From Paragonimus westermani (lineage: Eukaryota > Platyhelminthes > Trematoda > Plagiorchiida > Troglotrematidae): a stretch of DNA of 64,000 bases. The notes beneath the pieces were generated by a model. The model was not told the DNA's origin and did no database searches. It worked only from the letters and a program-made list of their open reading frames with translations. Position numbers and translations under genes: made by a program. Below, piece by piece: positions 23,561 through 35,950 of this stretch. The DNA lies in the NCBI GenBank assembly GCA_008508345.1, contig QNGE01000414.1, positions 129,212-193,211 of the forward strand, written 5' to 3'. The stretch's first letter is position 1; each line of letters begins with the position of its first letter.

Positions 23561-25090
23561 TTGAAACGCTCATCCTGGAACAGATGCCACTTAAAACAAA
23601 CTAAACTTGCGGTCGTTGAGTATGTGATGAGGCACAGTCGTACCACGGCTGATACCACAGAACACCGGTTCTACTATCAGCACAATCTTGCTGAAATACT
23701 GAAAGTGAATCCTAAGTTGCGGCATTCTGCTTCTATCAACCTCTGGTGCATATATCAATACAGATGCAGATGTGACCCACACTCTGGAAAACATGACGTA
23801 AGTGTGCACAGCTGTAAATGGCAGATCACTCTTCAGCACGTAGATAGCAACTTGAGTGAATTGCCACAAATTGTCACAAATCAGAGTCGAGTTAGAGAAC
23901 ATACTAACTCCCGAATCACCCTGCCAAGATTTGAAACTCCCAGTTGTCTTAGAAACCTGCGCCACGGAATTAGAGGAACCACTTACATTACAATTGAATC
24001 GGTCCTCATCAACGGGACATCAACGGAAAGCCTCAAGTAATTCAAAATCGCACCTATCTGCAAGGGCGCATAAAACGATTACCCAACAAACTAGCGACTG
24101 ATAATCTTGCTTCCGCTGGTCCTTAAACGAATGGGGAGCTCACTGAATGACTCTCTCCGGGCCAAAGTTGAACAACTCCGACGTATCACCAAGACGAAAC
24201 ACGAATCACAGAAGCTACGCGTGCATTACGAGACTCGTGCATCGCGAAGCTGCTGATTGCTCGTGATGTTTCGACAAAAGCTGCCGATGCGGGACTGACC
24301 ATAAACATTGCTTATCAGAACGTTCGACAGGGTCGATCACTCCGTCTTGATGTGGAGACTAGATAGATAATACCTCTATTGGCGTCTACTCACATGGCTA
24401 GAGGATTGCATGATTGAACGTAGGTTCAACGTCGAGGTGAATGGACATGTCATAGTGGGTCCTAGCTAACAGCGGCATTCCGCAACGATTAATATTAAAA
24501 CCCTGTTGTTCAGTCTCTTCATTATTGAGTTACCCAGTATGGTCAAACCGTCAGTGTTGCTCTACAGCGATGATGCGAATCAGTGGTGAGTTCTTGAGTA
24601 CCCGGAAGATGTGACAATCTTACAAAACGATTTGAGCTGTCTAAATCAGTGGTTTGTGAGTAACAGCTTGCCGTTCGATGTCAACATGTGTAAGATCATG
24701 CACGTTCACCTTCAAAATCGCACGAGTTATTAGGTTGACCACACAAAGCTCCTCCTGTTAATAGGCGGACAGAACCTAGAGGGACCATGGCGGCGGAGAG
24801 TTTGAATCCGTTCACAAATTGTACTTCCATGGCTGGAAGAGTACAACTAACACTGAACATGCTGAGGATAATTTGTGGAAGCCCTCACCTAGAAGCATTT
24901 TTCGCTGTTTCTTCCATGTTCACCCACACGTAAAGATGGACGTGCAAGTCTGTCGTCCTCATTAAAAATACGTGACACTTCTCGAAATTGTTCGCAGACG
25001 GGCTAGTCAATTTGCTCATTTTCACAGGTCATCAGCCGCGTGTGTTTGGCTGAATGTTGTTCCACTGTGTTTCAGTGTTTGTTGCTGAAA
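23561..25090 (+). pseudogene. LINE linker and reverse transcriptase, broken
   Basis: The 159-codon frame at 23561-24040 contains NLAEILKVNPKL, a usual pre-RT segment. A shifted frame to 24101 has EEPLTLQLNRSSSTGHQRKA, the early RT block that normally reads P-L-x-x-I-F-N-x-S. FDRVDHSVLMWRLD at about 24324-24365 is motif A. Further on come LEDCMIERRFNVEVNG and, at 24563-24574, the catalytic YSDD. CLNQWFVSNSLPFDVN and a thumb-like piece (LNMLRIICGSPHLEAFF) follow. The QG motif between A and C is degraded. Several stops (for example TGA shortly after YSDD) exclude function. Confidence 0.8.
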
Positions 25091-28000
25091 TGATTACAGT
25101 CAACAGCTTTACTGAATCTATTATTTAGCTAGTTTCGTCCCTTTTTCCGTTGCTCCCATAAACCATCCCATACGAAATTTACCGATCAACACAGAGACCA
25201 AAACCTATGGTCAAAATCCTTCTCCCTCATCTACCGCACAATGGTACTACTGTGAAGTTGTTTTCAATGAAGTTCACTCTAGGTTCGTAACGACATCGAG
25301 CTTGAAGAGATTAGTTTGCTAGACCCACTAGAATCACCTTTTGAAAACGCCAGTTTAGAAAAATGTTTTGTTCAGTATAGCTAGTCATTACTTATGACGA
25401 TTTCTTATAAGCTGGGCAAATGCTAAAAATATTCCGAATGTTTTACACAGTGCAATGTAGCTTCGTTATTTCGTACATTTTCAGTTCAATTTGTTATTTG
25501 TGCACAGTAGTTTGCATCACTTGTGACGGTAATTATACATAAACTTCAGTAAACACATTTGTGAGTTGACTGGCTCATCAGTCACAACCAACTTCCATAG
25601 TTGCGTAAAAACTATTAAAAGTTCAGGTTATACCTCACCTAGTTTCCACTAATGAAATCGAGGGTGAGGAATAAGCATAAACTTAGTTTATCTCGGCCAC
25701 CAGTGTATGTGTATCCACCATCATTTTGCATGAACCTCACTTCCTGGAGAGGGTCAAAATACTGAAAATAAACAAGTTCCGATATCAATTTTTCTGACAA
25801 TATCCTATTCACACTGTCTACATTGGCTTTCAACGTAAGGAGATTGAAAATCTAAGGGGTGTGTCAGACAGCTACCAGAGATCCTGTGTGTGAATCTCAT
25901 CTGTTTCCGGCTGGCCTCACTGAAATGTTTATGCAGCATTACACAAATGAGACTGTAAGAGTACTGCACAAAGGCGTAAGCGTGTAACTTGGAAAAAGTA
26001 ACGGTGATTGCATTGTACTAAGTAGTGATCGAATCTTCCACAGAAGTATTTTATTGAATAACTTTTAGATCATCGTTTTGTGTATAACGCTCAAACGGGT
26101 TTATCATTAGGTAACCGTGGTGTAAAGGAACACGGAAAACCTCAACAGAATTGCCACCTATAACTGTGACGTGTTACACGTTGCATTTTCTTCGGCAGAT
26201 ACGGGCATATTTATACCAGTTCATTTTTAAAAAGGTCTAGATCGGAATTTCAATTTCGATACCAATTATCTTGCAATTCGCTGTGAAGTGGATGTTGAAC
26301 TCCACTCGACTCGCCTTGAGACCGGTATGAACAATTACCTCTTTCTTGAAAATAACAAAACTATTACATCTGTTACCACCCGTGTTCATGCACAGCCCTT
26401 TCCCCTTAATCAAGCGGAGCGTGCGATATCCATTTTTTTGAAGGCCACTCGTCCGAAATATTATAATTTCAAGTAAAACAGAGGTTATCTTAACTTTTTG
26501 GGAGAACTTAACCAACCGTTTTGTTTCGCAGGAACTATTTCAGCTGGAGGTATAGATGTCACACTTACGTCTTGTGACTGGCAAAATGCACCTGAGTGTT
26601 TACCCCCAAGTTAAACATTAGATATCTTTGACAGGTGGGATAAAAATAGTCCCACCCTTTATACGAGTTTGGAAATGCTCCAAATGTGGCAATGGTAATT
26701 AGCTTAGGAATTTCGTTACAAGCTGAATACAACGCGTGCGACTGAAACCGAACCGTTAATTGTGTCATAATTTCAGTAACAAATTTTCCAGTTTGTTTGT
26801 ATTTTTTTAAATACATTCACTTTTAACAAAAACGGCACACATCTCAGTGTCTCAGATCGTGAAATAATTCTTTTAAAGTTATCTCCGCAGGTGAATTTTT
26901 CTACGTGCACACTCACGTTTAACAGATATCCTGGCAGTAAAATATGTTTAACTAAATACTTCATAGGATCTGAATTCTTCGTCAGCCTCTTTGTAAAACC
27001 CATACCGAGGCAAGTTAGAAACTGATAAGACCGACCAAAATGATGTACGTGACAAAAGCTTCGGGAAGCCGTGAAACGAAGAGAAAACTTGAGTCAGTTT
27101 GTTTGTTGCATAGTCGCATTAAATTTGGTATTCTTCTAAGGAAATCGTTGAGAAGAACATCACTGATCTGAAGTATGAAAATTGACTGATCGCCAAACAA
27201 AGACAGCAGTTCTTCAACCTAAGGTACAACCCAGGTAATGCTGTCACAGACTGTTGCGAAATCAAAGCATTTCATTTCTCACGAAGTTTTTTAACGCTCG
27301 CTTTTGTTGCGGTGCTAAGACGCAGTTACATCTTCAGCAACTCATCACACTGGGAATCAAAACGAGACAATTTCCTTAAATTTCCACAAACAGTTTTATT
27401 CGTCGAACATGACAACCGACAAACAAGTGGGTCCTATTGAGCCAGTCTTGATTCTATCAAATTCAGATCTCTAAACATACACTTGGCTCTCACAGAAGTG
27501 TTTCCAGTTGGTCAGTAGTCACAAACCAGTTTGTTTTGTGGATTCGTAGGCAATGTTGCTTCATGGAATACGATCCGTAGAAGTTTTCAGTGTGTTTTCC
27601 TGGTAGCTCAAGCAGTAATGTATTCAAGTGTAATCTCTGATCATCTTGAATGGTGTTGGTTCGTTTTTGTGTTATACAGTGGTTTTGAGTTAACAGTGTA
27701 TAGGAAACCTTTAAATATACCACGTTTCTCAGCTTGTGGGATGGGACCCATCAGAAGTTTTTATGTATACATTGGGGTGACGAAGCGGATAAAAAAGAAC
27801 AGATGGAGAGCCGAAATTGTGGCTAGCAAAAGGATCGACTGTTCCGGTAGGATTTCTCAAACGGTTCACACATTACTGGTGAGCACAGGAATTAAGCGGA
27901 TGTCAATCAGCCACATGCACATTATCAAACTATTTGTTGGTAGAGCTGTTGCTCTTAGGGAGGAAAGATCGACATGTCGATTGACGCATTCAAACTTTGT

Positions 28001-29314
28001 TTAGTCATTTGAGAGTACAAGGATGTCAGCCATGGTGTTGTGGATTCGTGAGAAAGCAGTCTGAAAAATAATCTATTCTCTTTGAGAGTATTGTTCGCCT
28101 TGACTGTGCAAACTAACTTACCACTATAGAGCAAATGGTTTGGAAAAAATGGCAACTTAGTTTACACGTTTTATTTTCGAAAAGTACCCTAGCATTGAGT
28201 TAATATGTCTTTATTGTTCAACTTTAAAACATTAAAAATGATGTTAGTCTCCAGCCTCAGATTTTTAAAAATCTCAGATTATAGGCACACGGCTGTAATT
28301 TACATAGACTATCACCTTGATTGAAGCCAGATCTGATTAGTTTCACCTAAATGTAGTGTGTGATATACTGGAATGAACAATTCCTGTTACTTCACAATCA
28401 AGGAATCAGCAACTGCCCGCAAGAAAGTAAACCGGAAAAGTCCGTTGTGAAACTAAAGAAAACAAACCCCACAGTACTTTGAAAAGGCCTATGCTAGGAG
28501 TGAGTCTTGATAAAACGTTTCCCAACAATTGGTCATACGCTGGACACGGATTATTTGTAAAATGTAGAAAGTGTCACGGTCAGCTGTCAAGGCTACTACA
28601 CCTACAGTGTAATGCACATCGTTCAACCGGAGCATACTTCGAGCCCAACGGAAAGAAACGCATCAGAAGGGACTATGCTTCCGCACGGTAATTTATGGGA
28701 GGTGAGCTGATATTTACAGAGCACAATCAGTCAATAGTTTAGGCTCTATCAGAAACTCACCCAGCTGACGTTTTTTGTGTTAGTAATGAAGATAAACGAT
28801 TTCGTAACGTTCGTCTCACACTGTCTTCTACTTGTTGGAAAAGGTCAGAGTTACTAGCTCGTTTTTATCACTGAAACACCTTTTGTATGGTTCTAACTGT
28901 ATACTACTAAACAGGAAATTATAAGTTGGCAGATTGGTTGAATGTGGAAGTAAGGATATGATAGTGCTACACAACTCTTGCGAATTGCGTTACTAATGTT
29001 TGCCTAGAACACCCAGCCAACAAATCAAAGCATTGTGTGGATATGTCGATCACTCTGCGTTCACTATTGGCATCTATCAGCGGTAGTATAGACAGAACAA
29101 TTTTATAGCATACATTGAACAGGATTTGCGTGTAAATCCAGGTCTTCGACTCTCGATCTTTTAACGGTTCATCGTTGCTTCTCATGCTTAAAACATTAAT
29201 GCTTTAAGCCGGTAGTTAGCCATTACTGATTCCCGTTAGTCGCTGATAACGACAGTTACACTCTCATAAAAATCAGAAGTCACGACGGATAACATCCGTT
29301 AAAGGCTCGAGGAA
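25091..29314. other. About 4.2 kb without a recognised gene
   Basis: The longest frame is 157 codons at 27531-28004 plus, which overlaps a 77-codon minus frame. It shows no domain, and in AT-rich DNA one such frame per 64 kb is near chance expectation. No repeats were noticed. Confidence 0.45.
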
Positions 29315-29455
29315 CTACCAAACCGCCTCTTTCGAAAAAGTATTCAACTTGATTCTCGCTCTTATCACAGCTCCTTAGTAGCCCCAAATCCCTGACCGAC
29401 CCGAGACAAAACCTCCAGCCAAGTTTTTATGAGACAACCGCGTTAGGTTATTCAT
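29315..29455 (-). mobile_element. SINE family B, heavily worn copy
   Basis: On the plus strand it shows CGCCTCTTTCGAAAAAG, TTCTCGCTCTTATCACAGCTC and TTAGTAG, then TGAGACAACCGCGTTA, in the same order and spacing as the minus-oriented copies at 44.7 and 45.1 kb. The B-box region is nearly unrecognisable. An old insertion. Confidence 0.5.
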
Positions 29456-32400
29456 ACGCAGAAATCTAACCTATTCAACTTCATACTACTGAAAAAAAAA
29501 ACAAGAAAGCCAGTGTGGTAAGCGCATGCTATGGACAACATCAGCAAAACTATTTACTTGGGAAAATTTTTCGCTTCAAAATTGTATCACAGAGTTGTCA
29601 AACTCTTCAAAACGTGTTATAAAGGTAGTCACTGAATGTTATATGTCAGGCAGGATTCAGTGTCCAACCACTGTTCATCCTCACAAAAATGTGTAATTTT
29701 ATTTCAAATAAACAACAGGTGTTATCATATCTACTGACCAAATAATCGTTAACTTTCGAACAAGAAATGGGATTTCAGTTGTGAGTAATGATTAAAGGAT
29801 ACAAACCGTGTGCTATAAAAACGCACTATCTACGGTTCGTACTGGTTATGGCACACTGTGTGCTAACTAGAAATATTCGTTAAAAGAAAAAAAATCAAAA
29901 ATTTATTTCATTCCGGACTTTCATGTTGCTTGCCACATATAAATTAAACAATTATTAGCAGACAAATATACATCTGTTTCTTTTCATGGTGTTAAGTGTG
30001 GCTGGCCTGGATCGCCAGTGTTACCAATTCGCTTACTTGGCTCGTGGACTTGTGCGCAGGACCATCAAAAACACGATGACAAGCATCCAGATTGGAGTCT
30101 TTCGAGCTGGAAAACGAAAACATGGTTGAGAAAGCGTATGAAGTTTCGAACACAGTAATTCCCATTCTCAACCTCATTTACTCAGTTGTCTAAGTCACCA
30201 GTTCCTATTCCTAGCGAAGCTGTTATTGCAGGAGTTGAAAGGATCAGCGTTAAAGAACCGTCACTTTAGCAAGATGAAATTTGAAGAATTAATCAGAATG
30301 ACCGTCTTTACAACGATGAATCTGATCATTCAAGAACTATGTAATTAAAGAACAAACAACCCTAACTTTATCTGTTTGACATCGATTTAATTAAAATTAA
30401 TACTGGGTCCGCCAAAGTGCTTTAATGTTAACCTGCGCTCGTGAACTGGTAATAAATTAATAGTTCTACCTTAATGCACTGAAACGAAATTAATGCATCT
30501 TGTATTCAACGTAAAATGCTGCTTGTAGCGATAATTAGTGACCACAGAAGAAAACAATGTCCAATCTCACAAGCCGATGGATTACAAATTCAGTGTTGCG
30601 CACTGATTTTGAACGGTCTCCTAACTAGTTGTCTGACGTCACTATCTATAACAAACAAGTGTCATTTGAAAAGGTGGTTTCAGCTTGTTTATTTAAACAA
30701 AATATTTTGAGGACACCTTTTGAGACGTGATTTCAGTCTGCACATTGTCTCTATGAGAACAGAAATGAGGTATATCACCTTCTCTTCCAATGGCATTCCC
30801 TAAGAACAAAATAAACAGTCAGTTCGTCGGGTGATCCACATTGTGATTTACTCTACCTGCCACCTTTCCGTCTGAAATGATACCATATCCCCGGAATCCT
30901 ACTTGGCTGAGCAGCAGACGAGTAACATATTATGTATGAATACTCCCCTCAAATAACAGCTTTCTCGTACAAGACGAGTTGAAACCACGCGCGAGTGTTC
31001 AATCGATTGGGTAAGATTTATCTTCACGAAACACCACGATTTCCTAAACAGGTGTTTTTGAAAAAGAAGTTACTTTCAACGAATCCCTTTTGCTAAAACC
31101 AATCAACATGTGGTCCAGGATAACCAAATATCTCATTCCTACCATCCGGACGAAAAACAACGCATGCTCTTAGTCACGGTTATTTTGCATTAATGAGTCC
31201 CATACTACTGTTGAATCGCCATGTTGCAAAGAGACCATGGCTAATCAGTTTTCCATCCAAATTTAAATCAACTGCTCAATTTCATCCTTCCTTGCTGCGG
31301 GTGTCAAGTTCGACAGCACCCTGATGGAGTGAATAAAACACCAGCCGGTTGTTTAGGTGGTAGTTAACAAAGGTTGAGTGACTGCTATTTAACACAAGCT
31401 CAGTAACGCTAACGGCATAATTCTTTACACTCAGTCTGATTGGTTCGATGCGCGCCATCGAGATTCAGACCGCGTCCATTGTAGATCTGAGCGAGTTAGC
31501 TATCGCAAAAAGTTGTCTTACATTGCGTAGGGAGTGGTCGTGAACAAATGGGACAGAACAAAGTAGATCTTTGTAAAAGCACAACGTGCCTCGTTAAAAT
31601 AACAGACACGGCTCGATCGATAAATATTCACCTTCATGTGTTTTCTGGAGCGGAATGTGATGTGTATATTTTCCTATCTCCTGGTGAAATTAAGCTGTCT
31701 TCACATTCAACTAAAACGGTCCCAAAAACGCCACCACAAAGAGTTCCGAGAAACACTCTCCAAATTTTTATGGGTTATAATGCAACAAAATCGGAATACT
31801 TACTGTGGATATACCGTCCAGCACGTGTTGTTTTTATTGCGCGGACCGCCGAACGACATCAGTAAACGGATCTTATTCAATATCAACCGACAAAGCTGAA
31901 ATTATGGATGATTCTTCCAGTGTGCTTCTCATTTAGCACACCTGTGCAAGCATCGTCAGTGTACAGCTTATACAGACCCAGTCTACTCACGACTAAAATC
32001 CGTTTGCAAAGTTTTAGCTGTCAACACATACCTGCAGCAGGATGACCATGTCTATGACCTTCAGTCGGCAAGAATATTTTTACAAAAACATTGTGCAATG
32101 TAAAACAGGCAACCGTCATTTTGCACAGTGACACTCTTTGGTAAACAGTTTATACCAAATGACCATGCACTTCTTTCGTCGAACTATCGTGACTTCCAAT
32201 ACATCTGACCAATTCAGAAGTGTTCTTTAAATGATGTCAACTAACTATTGCGACATACTTGTTAAAAACATCTAGCACACTAACTCTATAAAGCCTTGGT
32301 ATCTAATGGCCTTCAGCTAGGACTTACTCTATTTCAAACTGGTTGCATGTTTACGACCGTCGGAGGTGGGAGATATAATCACGTTTTACCAACTACACTA

Positions 32401-35400
32401 CCTCGCATTTCTACAAAGACAACTACTTATTATAATTCACATTGCCTTACTGTAAAACGCAGTTACAGTTGCCAGGGTGATATTACTTCAAAATATAATG
32501 GAAGTTCTACTGTCTCAATGTCAAATGCTTCTCTTCATTTGACTTTCACACAGCAAGTTCAAATAAAAATTAATCTCGTTTTTAATTTGGTAATGACAAA
32601 GCTGGTTATTTTTTGATACAGATATGGCATCTTCAGTTTAACGAGTTTATGGCCTAAACGCTTTAGCTCATTGGAATGGTGGTCCACGGCGAACACCTGA
32701 GTTAGTTTTATTCAATAAGTTGATCAAAATTTGTTGGTAACCAGATGATAAAACAAAGAAAAAACAACGGACAGCTTTCTCTGTTTATCGCTATACTCTC
32801 AACCAATTAGCAACGCACAACTGAAGTTCTTATTAGAGTATACCGCCTTGCCATTGCTCGTGTTACATGCACCATTCCACCAAGGAAATAAGTTTTGCTC
32901 GAGGTGACACTCAAGTGCACACCTTCAGATGTGGAAACGTAGTACCGGCGGGGACAAAATCGGGGGATTATCAGGGCTAACAGTTCGAGAGTAATTTACA
33001 GTTCGGGCATCACATCTTTAGCAGAAACCGCCCATAGCATTTGTTAGCTAGCGTGCACAGCATCGTGGTTTCATGCCTGCTATTATAAGGTCTAGTATAT
33101 AGCTTAATATGCCCAAAATCTTGCATAGCTTATCATGTCAATCGTCACCAACATTTTTGAGTGACTGAACGAGATTTGTGAGGCACAATATGCATACAAA
33201 AAAATAACGTTACTGGGATTGTTTCGACGTAGTGTGATTCTTTTGGAGCCTTACAAGAGTCGACTTGATAAACGAACATGTGAGTTTCCTTAAAAGAATG
33301 CACGCTATAAAGCAAAGGTTCCACTCAAAAGTTGGTGAATAATTTTCGACTTATCCAAGATGAAAAATGACAGGAAATTCAGGTTAAATGACCACACACA
33401 GTTATATAAGTGATGGTGTTGGCGACTGTCAAACGATGTGACACATGGCTACGTGGATTTAGCTGCGTGCATAACATGAAATGAAAGATGGGTGATAGTT
33501 ATGCGATTTTGCAGAAAGAGGCTGGCCACTTTTATTTGCTTTGAGAAAACTGATATATCGTGCTGTAATTACCGACATCACACGCTCATTCTTATCAATA
33601 CCAGGACGCTTTTCCTCATGCATTAAACAGCATTGTACTGCTGCTTTTAAACTACTTCTTACAAAATCCACAAAATTTTTGTAATACGTGTCAAATTAAC
33701 AGCAGGGTTATACGAAGTTTTTAATGCAGAGTTATAATATATGGGTTAGCATGATAATAGAAGTTTACTTCCTAAGGTCACACTAGGTCCTTAGTTTCAC
33801 ATTTGAACGGGTACCTCAATAACTAAAGTTCTTCATGAGACCAGAGTTATTCGGAATGACCTCTGAACGTGCCATCTTTGTTTTAAGAGGTGAATGTTTT
33901 GTTAGATTAACAATCGACGAACGTTACTCCAGAAGATGCAATGAGTAATAATGTTTTCCAGGTGATTGGCAAAAAAGACCGGTTTGGCTGGAAAACACCA
34001 TGAAATAAACTTGGTTCAAACCTTGTTCAAACTGGGATTAAAAGTTTAATGCAAACATCTAGGATATCCATTGAGGTGTTATTTGTCGGATGGATCGTAG
34101 TCAAGAACAGATTGGCGAAGTCTGAACACTTAATACACCAATGTTTTACTGTACAGCTGGTCGTTCCTCTAGGAACAAAAAATATGCGTCATTTTTATTT
34201 GTTATACCTTTTTGATAACCGCATGGTTAAAACATAACTATTAAATACCTGATAACATCAAGCCCGGATGACGAACGATTTTTACTCTGAGTCACAGGAC
34301 AACAATAGTATAGTTATCACCTGTGTTGCAACAATGTGTTGTTAACAGTTTCGCACTCTGGTTCATAAAAATGTAATGTCTATTCTTCCTTTGCTTGTGG
34401 TTAGAAAGAAACTCAGTCAATATTATGACCAAGATTGGTCACAAAATGTAATGAATTAGTGTAAAGTAGAATTCACCGAAAATGTTTATCTGCCAGTATG
34501 AGCTGTCTCACCTCTGTCCACAACGTCCAAGTAAATGAATGGGCACGACAAACGAAATAATCAGTTGTTTGATTAAGATGATTCCTGTGTTGCCGAACTT
34601 CTTCGCAAAAATGCATAACAGAGGTGGGTGATATGCATTAGAATTACGTCGTTGTTCTTCCATATTCAGAAAGGTAATTGAATCTTTTATGAGTTCACCA
34701 TATTTATGAAGTTCAGTTCACTTTTTCAACTGGCTACCTGTTAGTATTCCGGAGAACATCCAGAAACGATCTAACAAACTGTTTCTTCCCGTAATATACT
34801 GAGCAGAAAGAAGGCTTACAAAATTGAAATACGAAATTCCGTTAAATAATAAATTTCAAACAATGCCAATATTTTCAGCTAAAATATAGTATAATTTTTT
34901 AGCGTGTAATTTTAACTATTCTTCATGAAAAGAATTCCGCAGAGACATATTATAAAGTAGATTGCAGGTCATGATTGAAAAGGGTTTAGTTAAAACAATA
35001 GATTTGTCGGTTGTCGTGTAGACTTTTCCGGCTGATAACCTAAGTTAAATCACCATTCAGACTTTCAGAAAAAATCCCTTTGTTCGTGCAAGTAACTGTA
35101 TGGCGTAGGAAAGCAGAATCACTGCAATTTTTGTAAACTTATTCACAGTAGTCGTTCCACAAAAGTGTTTCGTGTCTATATGCAGAACCTTCAGACTGTT
35201 CACAACTAGTTGTCAGTTATGAAGGTAATTTTCGGTAGCGAAAAGCTTTCAGAACACACCATATATCGATCCTGGCACTAGGTTAGTGTGAAATATTCGT
35301 TGATGTGACGAATAGACCGTGGGTTTTGACAAAATGAAACGGACATTGTTGACGAAGGAATAATACTGTCAAGTTATGGTGGTTTCAGTGTGGAAAGTGC
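29456..35400. other. About 5.9 kb without a recognised gene
   Basis: Frames of 105-106 codons at 31548-31865 and 32296-32616 (both plus) have no motif or splice context. No tandem array, tRNA-like sequence or transposon motif was seen. Confidence 0.5.
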
Positions 35401-35950
35401 AATTTTCACGAAGTCAAAATGGTTTGTTTGAGGGTAGTTCGCGAAAGTTTGACAAACTTGAAAGTTCAAGTAAACTGTCAAGTTGTTATAATGTATGATT
35501 CGGTGTGTCCCTGGTTGGTAGTAGTTGGTAGAAAGAGCAGCTCATCTATTAGGAATCCCAATAACTCATGCATTAAACAACTAAACAATGTTATGAACAA
35601 GAAACGACCAGGTCCTAACGCCCCAGTGAACACCAAGGTTATAGCGTATAAGTGATTTGACGGTGTGGTGCAAAATTTCAGCCCGTTTTCCACTGGGTAG
35701 GTACATAGGCAATGACTGAATCAACTGTTTGCAGTCGGTCGGCTTGGTTAATCAATGCACGTGGTGCGGATGATGCCCACCGTAGTCGAAACAAACGTTG
35801 GTCGCGAAATCTTGCCAGCACCTTGCCAGCCCATTTGTGGAAATGGTATATATATGTAAAGATAGAAACCCACGCGCAAGTTGTCACATGTTTTAGACTT
35901 TTGGTGAAGAAATGTGCAACAGCTCGGAAAAACAAAACATGTTTCTGAAT
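35401..35950. other. Dense two-strand ORF island, possible exon
   Basis: Four frames of 71-85 codons overlap on both strands in 530 bp, and base composition is less AT-rich than around it. On the plus strand a pyrimidine-containing acceptor (ACTGTTTGCAG ending at 35737) and a GTATAT donor at 35850 would bound an exon encoding SAWLINARGADDAHRSRNKR and more. On the minus strand the frame with HKWAGKVLARFRDQRLFRL is equally protein-like. I cannot choose the strand, and no family is recognised; it could be a transposon fragment. Confidence 0.2.

Larger units (their letters stand above)
22468..25090 (+). mobile_element. Decayed LINE (CR1/L2-like), ORF1 end through reverse transcriptase
   Basis: Several plus-strand pieces in the right order and spacing fit one non-LTR retrotransposon: an ORF1-like end (22468-22910), an endonuclease start (about 23030-23300), a linker, and a reverse transcriptase running to about 25090. 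Frames change repeatedly and stops are frequent, so it is long dead. The clade is suggested by the endonuclease opening (YTNAASLLDKL) and the catalytic YSDD followed by a loop and CLNQW. This is judgement by eye without an alignment. The 3' end was not located; no tail repeat is obvious. Confidence 0.8.

Noticed and set aside
27531..28004. 157-codon plus-strand frame
   Set aside because: No domain, no splice context, unusual composition. A frame of this length is near chance expectation for 64 kb of AT-rich DNA.
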